Origin: Deltaproteobacteria bacterium
GTDB taxonomy: Bacteria; SAR324; XYD2-FULL-50-16
DNA: 37,199 nucleotides
Direction of reading: 5' to 3'
Assembly: GCA_018645005.1 (NCBI GenBank)
Contig: JABGPJ010000094.1
Coordinates: forward strand, 1-37,199
Shown here: positions 24,869 through 30,643 of the stretch, one piece after another
Numbering within the stretch: position 1 is the stretch's first letter
Layout of the letters: every line of letters starts with the position of its first letter
Position numbers and translations under genes: made by a program
The notes under the pieces: generated by a model
The model's database searches: none
Seen by the model: the letters and a program-made list of their open reading frames with translations, nothing else
What the model was told of the DNA's origin: nothing

Positions 24869-25399
24869 ATGAATAAACTGCTGATATTGCTGTTTGCTGG
24901 TTTACTATTGCTGACGTCCTGCAAAAAAGGTAACAAGGAGCAGCTCCCCGTTGATTTTGTCTGGGATCGGGTTGTCTGCGAAGAGTGCAAAATGGCCCTG
25001 AGTGATCCGAACTATTCCGCCCAGGTCATCGATCCGGACGGTAAGCCCCACTATTTTGACGATATTGGCTGTGCGATTCTGTGGCTGAGAAGGCAGCCCT
25101 GGCGAAAAAAAAGCCGTACCTGGGTCAATGACGTCAATACCAAAAAGTGGATTGACGCAGAAAAAGCGAACTGGGTTTATGGTGATACCAAAACACCTAT
25201 GGGATATGGATTTGCAGCAACTCTTAAACCGGTGAAAAATCCGATGCCTTTTAAAATGGTTAAGAAATGGATGTATATCGGTAAAACCCTGGTTCGCGAA
25301 AATACGGCCAAACACCTGGGATTGAAGCATCAGTCTCCGGTCACTGTCGGGCCTGCTGTTGACAGGTCAAAACTTGGGAAAACATCAAAAAATAGATGA
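24869..25399 (+). CDS. NosL-like lipoprotein, paralog 3, with altered metal motif
   Basis: 176 residues. Signal peptide with lipobox LTSC (Cys18). The NosL-type motif reads CEECKM (37-42), keeping C-x2-C-x-M but replacing the usual Gly before Met by Lys. The conserved domain continues with AQVIDPDGKPHYFDDIGC and WVYGDTKTPMGYGFAATL. It has a longer C-terminal tail than paralogs 1 and 2. ATG at 24869 gives a clean lipoprotein signal; GTG at 24845 is the alternative. A truncated homolog of its C-terminal half lies at 26697-26945. Confidence 0.87.
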   Translation: MNKLLILLFAGLLLLTSCKKGNKEQLPVDFVWDRVVCEECKMALSDPNYSAQVIDPDGKPHYFDDIGCAILWLRRQPWRKKSRTWVNDVNTKKWIDAEKANWVYGDTKTPMGYGFAATLKPVKNPMPFKMVKKWMYIGKTLVRENTAKHLGLKHQSPVTVGPAVDRSKLGKTSKNR

Positions 25400-25587
25400 G
25401 ATTTCCGAGTTTGCGGATTTTCTTTCAAATTTATCATAAAAACCGGACCGGATTAATATTTTTGAACCCGTTTCTGATGTTGATAGATTAGTAAGGCTGT
25501 TGGGTTGGAGCTTCTCACTGTTCCTGGGCGGAATCGTGCAACAATCTGACGACAGTTTTGGCAATGAGAATAGTGAAAAAAGATCTT

Positions 25588-26361
25588 ATGAAAACAATTG
25601 TTTTTATTTTGAAAGGATTGCTCTGGGCCAGCTGGATGGTCTTGTTGGGTTTCCCGGCATCCGCAGAGTTACTTCCCAAAGGGGACTGTCTCTCTCCCCG
25701 TGCGTTAACCGATCTGCGCCACTGCAAGTTCTGGGGAAACGACTTTGTTGGAATCGACCTTCATGGTGTCAATCTGGATGGCGTTGATTTTAGGGGTGTC
25801 AACATGACTGGATGCAACCTTTCCGGGGCCAGTATTCGAAAAGCTGATTTGAGATGGACCAATTTGGGTGAGTGTGATTTGACCCTGGCCAATTTAAGTA
25901 ACAGCAACCTCTTTCATACGAATTTCAATGGGGCTGTCCTCAATCACACAATTCTGGTCAAATCTTTCCTGTTCGGTGCAACCTTGAACGAGGTAAAAGC
26001 GTCAAAGGCTGATTTTTCGATGGCTTTTATGAAAGATATAAATATGTCTGACAGTACGTTGCTGAACTGCATCTTCAGACAGAGTTTTTTGTTTCGCGGG
26101 GTGATGATCGGCACCGATTTTTCGGGCTCTACTTTATACAAGGCGAATTTAATTGGCAGTGCCCTTGAGAATGCTAATTTTTCGGAAACAAGCCTGAAAG
26201 AAACAATCTTGAAAGGTGCAACATTCAATGCAACCCTTTTTGCAGGTGCGGACTTAAAGAACGCTGATTTTGAAGATGCCGTGTTTGATAATATGAATAT
26301 CGCTCATTTTAAAAAAGTGAAAAACCCTCCTGAATTGATAAAAAAGCTAATCAGAAAATAA
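25588..26361 (+). CDS. Exported pentapeptide-repeat protein
   Basis: 257 residues from ATG 25588, with a signal peptide (1-26, ending FPASAE), then about 35 tandem A(D/N)Lxx-type pentapeptides (about 48-240), such as VNLDGVDFRGVNMTGCNLSG. This repeat folds as a right-handed quadrilateral beta-helix. Most pentapeptide proteins are cytoplasmic, but the signal peptide here predicts a periplasmic location. Function is unknown; shape similarity to NosD's beta-helix may be meaningful, or it may be unrelated cargo. Earlier in-frame starts (25558 TTG, 25564 ATG) are possible but have no ribosome-binding site. Confidence 0.85.
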   Translation: MKTIVFILKGLLWASWMVLLGFPASAELLPKGDCLSPRALTDLRHCKFWGNDFVGIDLHGVNLDGVDFRGVNMTGCNLSGASIRKADLRWTNLGECDLTLANLSNSNLFHTNFNGAVLNHTILVKSFLFGATLNEVKASKADFSMAFMKDINMSDSTLLNCIFRQSFLFRGVMIGTDFSGSTLYKANLIGSALENANFSETSLKETILKGATFNATLFAGADLKNADFEDAVFDNMNIAHFKKVKNPPELIKKLIRK

Positions 26362-26396
26362 TCGAGCAGGCCGAGGGATCTTTTAAAATAATTCTT

Positions 26397-26577
26397 TATT
26401 TTCAAGATTATGGTGTCATGATTTTTCCGAGGACGGCAATTTTCGGACCGGATGGAGATTTGCTGGCCGAGGTTTCCGGGTGACAGAGACGGGGCCAAAC
26501 AGATTTTCGTTTACCATTTTAACTATTTAGGTGAAGACTGGCCTTCTTTTCTAGACAAAAAACGGGTTTCTAAATAA
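26397..26577 (+). pseudogene. Decayed C-terminal fragment of a TlpA-like thioredoxin
   Basis: Frame 1 from 26397 gives YFQDYGVMIFPRTAIFGPDG then DLLAEVSG before a stop. This aligns residue by residue with IYKAYDVTRFPTTVIIGPDG and KLLAEVFG of the intact protein at 19310-19879. A one-base shift then restores a matching frame (DRDGAKQIFVYHFNYLGEDW) that runs to TAA at 26575. The part with the WCxxC active site is missing. It is therefore a frameshifted, 5'-truncated remnant. Confidence 0.85.
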
Positions 26578-26620
26578 GATAAGAGACGGTTACACCGAAT
26601 GGACTATCAATAGCAGTTTA

Positions 26621-26693
26621 GGGTCGGCTCATAAATTTTTTATTAACGATCCCAATGCAGACAGATTATGTGACGTTATTTCTGAACGATCCC
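26621..26693 (+). repeat. Palindromic repeat family 1, copy F (73 bp, internally deleted)
   Basis: It keeps both ends (GGGTCGGCTCATAAATTTTT and GCAGACAGATTATG...GAACGATCCC) but lacks the middle. It also contains an extra internal GATCCC at 26648, as if two right ends were joined. TTA precedes and TAA follows. The right end abuts the truncated nosL-like fragment at 26697, so insertion of this element may have broken that gene. Confidence 0.8.
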
Positions 26694-26696
26694 TAA

Positions 26697-26945
26697 GCCA
26701 ATTGGTTTATTGGTAATCTGAAGACACCCATGGATTATGGGTTAGCCGCAACCTTGAAGCAGATAAAAAAAGCCATGGATTATCAGACCGTGAAAAAATG
26801 GCTGTATAGCGAGAAAAAAAGGGTGCACGAGAACAGTGCAAAATACCTGGGGGTTGGACATGCATCCCCATTGAAATCATCGGCCCCAACGGACCACCCT
26901 GTATTAATTGAACCGAATACGGACAGGAATTATCAAGATGAGTGA
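26697..26945 (+). pseudogene. 5'-truncated nosL-like fragment (paralog of the CEECKM protein)
   Basis: Read from 26697 the frame gives ANWFIGNLKTPMDYGLAATL, then a KKW...VHENSAKYLG stretch, ending with TGA at 26943. This matches the C-terminal half of the protein at 24869-25399 (ANWVYGDTKTPMGYGFAATL, VRENTAKHLG). The N-terminal half with signal peptide and metal motif is gone. The fragment begins one base after the TAA that borders repeat copy F. Its end overlaps the nosG start. With the tlpA remnant it suggests a decayed tlpA-nosL pair. Confidence 0.88.
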
Positions 26946-27858
26946 CGGACAGTCAAAAAAATGGTTTTCCCGCCGCAAATTCATAAAAACCTCGACCGTA
27001 GCTGTGATTGGAGGTGTGGCTACCGTTGGCATCATCAGTGTTCCGGTTTTACGAAGTGAGCGTTTACTGCTGCGCCCGCCCGGGGCTCTTGCTGAGGATA
27101 CGTTTCTGGCGTCATGTATCAAGTGTGGTCAATGTCTGCAGGTTTGTCCGCCCCAAGTCATCGAACTGGCCGGAATCAACCAGGGTTTCGGGATTGGGAC
27201 ACCCCATATTATTCCCAGGGTGGGGGCCTGTATTTTATGTAAGGGTCTGCCCTGTGTCTTGGCCTGTCCGACAGGTGCCCTGGATCATCAGATATCCGAA
27301 GGGAAAGAAGCGGAGATGGGTCTGGCCGTCATCAGTCGTCCGCAAACGTGTCTCTCGATTAAAGGGATTAATGATCTTGTGTTTAAGTTGGCGGATCTGG
27401 AAGAGATAAAGAGCCGTGAAGAGTTGTCTGTGGAACTGATGCATATTATCACAAAACTCCTGGATCGTCTGACAGCAAAAGAAAAGCATAGTCTGAAAGA
27501 GCAGTTTGATTTAATCGGGATGGAGGAGCTATCCGCATTTGATTTGCGAGACGAAGTGATGAAGGATAATCTGCAATGGTTTGTGGATTTTGTCAAAAAA
27601 TCGGAGCAGGCAAAGCGCGGCTGCCGTATCTGCCTGGAAGAGTGTCCGATAAAGGAGGAACAGACAATCCGCTTTCTGGGTCAGAAGAGTAACAGTAGCG
27701 CTAAAGAAGAGATTTGGCCAATAATTCAAAAAACCTGTGTTGGTTGCGGTGTATGCGAGGAAAAATGTCCGACGGCGGCTGCTTCCATCACCATCGTTCC
27801 AAGACTGAAATGGACAGGTGAGGCTGAGAGAAACAATCTTTTACCAATAAGCAGATGA
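26938..27858 (+). CDS. nosG: NosG (NapG/MauM-like), exported ferredoxin-type Fe-S protein
   Basis: 306 residues. Tat signal (SRRKFIKTS, residues 11-19, then a hydrophobic stretch). Cys sets: CIKCGQCLQVCP (60-71), CILCKGLPCVLACP (98-111), CRICLEECP (229-237) and CVGCGVCEEKCP (267-278), enough for four [4Fe-4S] clusters. Clade II nos loci encode NapG/NapH-like NosG and NosH, thought to pass electrons from menaquinol toward the periplasm. Residues 140-225 form a Lys/Glu-rich helical stretch between the second and third Cys sets that looks longer than in NapG as I recall it. ATG at 26938 is preferred over upstream TTG 26908. ATGA overlap with nosH. Confidence 0.9.
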   Translation: MSDGQSKKWFSRRKFIKTSTVAVIGGVATVGIISVPVLRSERLLLRPPGALAEDTFLASCIKCGQCLQVCPPQVIELAGINQGFGIGTPHIIPRVGACILCKGLPCVLACPTGALDHQISEGKEAEMGLAVISRPQTCLSIKGINDLVFKLADLEEIKSREELSVELMHIITKLLDRLTAKEKHSLKEQFDLIGMEELSAFDLRDEVMKDNLQWFVDFVKKSEQAKRGCRICLEECPIKEEQTIRFLGQKSNSSAKEEIWPIIQKTCVGCGVCEEKCPTAAASITIVPRLKWTGEAERNNLLPISR

Positions 27859-28742
27859 AAATCGATTTTAATGAACCTAAGGTAAAAACCTTCAGTGGAC
27901 CGGGAAAGCGGGAAGAAAATACGCCTCAACCAGGCCACTCGGGTCATAAATGGCGCAATATTCGGTGGGGAGTGCTACTCTTTTTTAATCTCCTGTTTTT
28001 TGTTTCGTTTTTTATGGACATTCAGATACTGGAAGGCAGTTTAAGCGGTTCCCGACTGCTCGGATTTCATCTGATCGATCCGTTGGCAGCAGTTCAGGTC
28101 ATTCTGGCCAGTCGGATACTGGTGATTAATCTCGTGATCGGTGTCACGACAATTATTCTGATCTACGTTTTATTTGGGGGCAGAACTTTTTGTGCCTGGA
28201 TATGTCCTTACCACTGGCTGGCAGAGCTGGGTGAGAAAATCCATCTGCTCCTGAAAAAGAAAAAAATAATCAAAAATCACTCCTTCGATAAAAATATCAG
28301 GATATACTTTTTTGTTCTTTTCATCGTACTGTCTCTGATCACAGGATTTACAGTCTTTGAAACCATCAATCCGGTGGGGATCCTGAGTCGATTTATTGTA
28401 TATGGACCCTCTTTGATGCTGTCCTGGGTGCTGGCACTTCTTCTTTTCGAGGTTTTTTACAGCCGGCGGGCCTGGTGTCGTTATTTTTGCCCGGTGAGTG
28501 TTTCCTACCACATCATTGGCCTGGCAACCCCGTTGAGGATAAAATGGGACCGGGAGAAGTGTTCGAATTGTAAACGCTGTCAGCAGGTTTGTCTGGTGCC
28601 CCATGTGTTGACAAATTCGGTCAATAAAGGAGTCGCTCTGTATGTTGATTCCGGGGCATGTACCCGCTGTGGATTGTGCATCGATATCTGCGATGATGAG
28701 GCTTTGGGTTACGGCTTAAAATATCTTGATAATATAATTTGA
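27855..28742 (+). CDS. nosH: NosH (NapH-like), membrane quinol dehydrogenase Fe-S subunit
   Basis: 295 residues with four transmembrane helices (about 38-54, 84-108, 149-168, 183-202). Two membrane-edge CxxxCP motifs, CAWICP (113-118) and CRYFCPV (208-214), are followed by a cytoplasmic two-cluster ferredoxin domain: CSNCKRCQQVC (236-246) and CTRCGLCIDIC (269-279). This is the NapH/NosH/NosR-C-terminal arrangement. With NosG it would oxidise quinol and feed electrons outward. A NosR-type FMN domain is absent. Confidence 0.92.
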   Translation: MKIDFNEPKVKTFSGPGKREENTPQPGHSGHKWRNIRWGVLLFFNLLFFVSFFMDIQILEGSLSGSRLLGFHLIDPLAAVQVILASRILVINLVIGVTTIILIYVLFGGRTFCAWICPYHWLAELGEKIHLLLKKKKIIKNHSFDKNIRIYFFVLFIVLSLITGFTVFETINPVGILSRFIVYGPSLMLSWVLALLLFEVFYSRRAWCRYFCPVSVSYHIIGLATPLRIKWDREKCSNCKRCQQVCLVPHVLTNSVNKGVALYVDSGACTRCGLCIDICDDEALGYGLKYLDNII

Positions 28743-28801
28743 CAAATTCTACATTTCTCGAGTGCTGTGAATTTTGGTCAATTTGCTTAATGGAGATTGA
28801 A

Positions 28802-29125
28802 ATGATTAAATATGTGAAGGTTCTGATGATGGCAAGCGCTCTTTTCCTGCTACTCCTGCAACCTGCCTGGGCGCTTGATGGAAAGAAGCTTTATACCACG
28901 AAATTCTGTATCACCTGCCATGGTAAACTTGGGATCGCGGTAGCTCCCAACTATCCAAACCTGGCTGGACAGAATCCAGAATATATCAAAAACCAGGTCA
29001 AGGATATTCTGACTGAAAAAAGAAAAACCAAATTAAGCCGATTGATGACTGCAAATCCAGTGGTGATGAAGATAACAGATGAGGAGATCGCAGCCATCGC
29101 GGATTATATCTCAAAAATTAAATGA
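28802..29125 (+). CDS. Small monoheme cytochrome c (c553/c4-type domain)
   Basis: 107 residues from ATG 28802, signal peptide 1-24 (ending PAWALD), heme motif CITCH at 36-40, then YPNLAGQ and a terminal helix (EEIAAIADYISKIK). Met82 or Met89 could be the axial ligand. The C-terminal half is clearly similar to that of the cytochrome at 13628-14209 but without the lysine-rich insertion, which shows what the uninterrupted domain looks like. Last gene of the nos region; candidate electron carrier between NosGH or ACIII and NosZ. GGAGA precedes the ATG. Confidence 0.9.
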   Translation: MIKYVKVLMMASALFLLLLQPAWALDGKKLYTTKFCITCHGKLGIAVAPNYPNLAGQNPEYIKNQVKDILTEKRKTKLSRLMTANPVVMKITDEEIAAIADYISKIK

Positions 29126-29179
29126 GGTTCGGCAAGCAGTTCTGTTCTCCCCGATCCTCAATCTCATTCAAGGGCCTTC

Positions 29180-30391
29180 CTATTTGTAGGAGACCGGTCC
29201 TTCAACCAACATCCAGCGTCCTTTCTGGACCTCTAAAATAAAGGCCTGATCGACACCTTTATGATCCGTCTTGGAGAATGAAATAGGAACCGCCGTGAAG
29301 GTGTCATCTTCATAACTGAAGGATTCCAGTGTATCAACGAACTTCTCTCTTGATAGATCCTTTCCGGTTCTCCTCAGGGCTTCAATAAAGATACTGGTGT
29401 TCAGGTATCCATACACAGCAAATATATCTGGTGCTTTACCGAACATCTCTTGGAAGTCCTTATAAAATGCCCGTGATTTTGGATTCGGGTCATCCGGATA
29501 AACAAATGGTAATGGTCCAGTAGCAAATAACCCATCAGCAGAAATTCCAATTTTGCTTGCCAGGTATGGAATATAAGCGCTGTAGGCAGGTGACATACCG
29601 CCCATTTTAATATCCCATTGTAGCTTTTTCGCTTCCGCCAGGGTCCCGACTGTTTCACGAACGACGGTTGCCAGCACCAGGAAATCAATATCGGCCTTCT
29701 TCAATTTCATCACCTGGGTACTGAAAACGGTAGCTCCCCGTTTATAAGACTCTTTGGCAATCAATTTCAGGCCATGCTTGGTGAGTTCATCATTGATTCC
29801 CTTCAGCATGATGGCGCCCATTTCATCATCCTGATAGAGAACGCCAAATCTCTTGTGTCCCTTCTTGACAAAGTAGTTTACAAGCACTCTTGCCTGGTCA
29901 TAGTATGGGGCACTGCCTAAAAAACTGTAACGGTCCACCGGATCGAAGAAGGCAGAGGCGGAAGACAGAGGCATCAACTGCGGGATCTTCTTTCCGGAAA
30001 TGATCGGTTTTGTAGCCAAACCGGTAGGCGTTCCCAGGTTTGCAACAAATGCAAATACCTTATCCTGGTTTATCATTTTATTGGTCACCGTGATCGCTTG
30101 TGCCGGATTGTATCCGCTGTCCTCAACCACCAATCGAATCTTTCGACCATGAACTCCGCCCGCTTCGTTGATCTGCTTGACTTTTAGCTCCATGCCACTT
30201 TTTTGCGGAACACCTATTGAAGCTGCAGGCCCACTCAAATCCGTATGGGAACCGATGACAACCTCGGTGTCAGTAAAACCAACATTCTTATCTTTCTCCC
30301 ATGGCCACTTAAAGGCATAGGCTGTCAGACTGAAGGTAGTGATTAAAACAAAAATCAATGCCAGACTTCTATACGTTGATCTAAATTTCAT
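29180..30391 (-). CDS. Periplasmic substrate-binding protein, LivJ/LivK family
   Basis: 403 residues. Signal peptide (1-26, ending LTAYAF). Typical start of type-I periplasmic binding proteins for branched-chain amino acids or amides: IVIGSHTDLSGPAASIG-like region, INEAGGVHGRKIRLVVEDSGYNP, later GVLYQDDEMGAIMLKGI and a two-lobe pattern. The ligand cannot be deduced. No liv permease or ATPase genes are adjacent, so it is an orphan binding protein here. ATG 30391 chosen over TTG 30397. A sigma-70-like promoter lies upstream at 30532-30560. Convergent with the last nos cytochrome gene, 54 bp apart. Confidence 0.92.
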   Translation of the reverse strand: MKFRSTYRSLALIFVLITTFSLTAYAFKWPWEKDKNVGFTDTEVVIGSHTDLSGPAASIGVPQKSGMELKVKQINEAGGVHGRKIRLVVEDSGYNPAQAITVTNKMINQDKVFAFVANLGTPTGLATKPIISGKKIPQLMPLSSASAFFDPVDRYSFLGSAPYYDQARVLVNYFVKKGHKRFGVLYQDDEMGAIMLKGINDELTKHGLKLIAKESYKRGATVFSTQVMKLKKADIDFLVLATVVRETVGTLAEAKKLQWDIKMGGMSPAYSAYIPYLASKIGISADGLFATGPLPFVYPDDPNPKSRAFYKDFQEMFGKAPDIFAVYGYLNTSIFIEALRRTGKDLSREKFVDTLESFSYEDDTFTAVPISFSKTDHKGVDQAFILEVQKGRWMLVEGPVSYK

Positions 30392-30531
30392 AAGCAATCT
30401 CTTTTAAATTGTCCTGCGAGACTCTCCACATGCAATGAATGCAGCCGATTCTCCGGTTCTGATTCTGTGAAGAATGAATTCTGATTCCCCTTCTGGTAAA
30501 GGAAAAGAATGACCCAACATTGGGCGAACTA

Positions 30532-30560
30532 ATGGTAGAGTTTCGCTTTTTTGATGTCAA
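30532..30560 (-). promoter_or_regulatory. Sigma-70-type promoter for the binding-protein gene
   Basis: On the minus strand TTGACA (30555-30560), a 17-bp spacer and TACCAT (30532-30537). The stretch TTGACATCAAAAAAGCGAAA is nearly the same as that of the promoter at 35751-35779. Predicted start of transcription is about 30525, giving a leader of about 135 bases. Confidence 0.65.
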
Positions 30561-30643
30561 GTGCTGTTATCGATTTTTTTCCAGATTCAAATTTGAAATC
30601 CAGAGTTTCGTTGGATTCTACGTGGAAGGCTTGGTGGGAATGG

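Noticed and set aside
28739-28801. N-terminal extension of the last cytochrome c
   Set aside because: TTG start overlapping nosH with Cys-rich residues; ATG 28802 gives a clean signal peptide and has GGAGA upstream.
29123-29160. Bidirectional terminator between the last cytochrome and the binding-protein gene
   Set aside because: GAGG-TTCGG can pair loosely with CCGAT-CCTC, but the loop is long, the stem mismatched, and no T-run is present on either strand.
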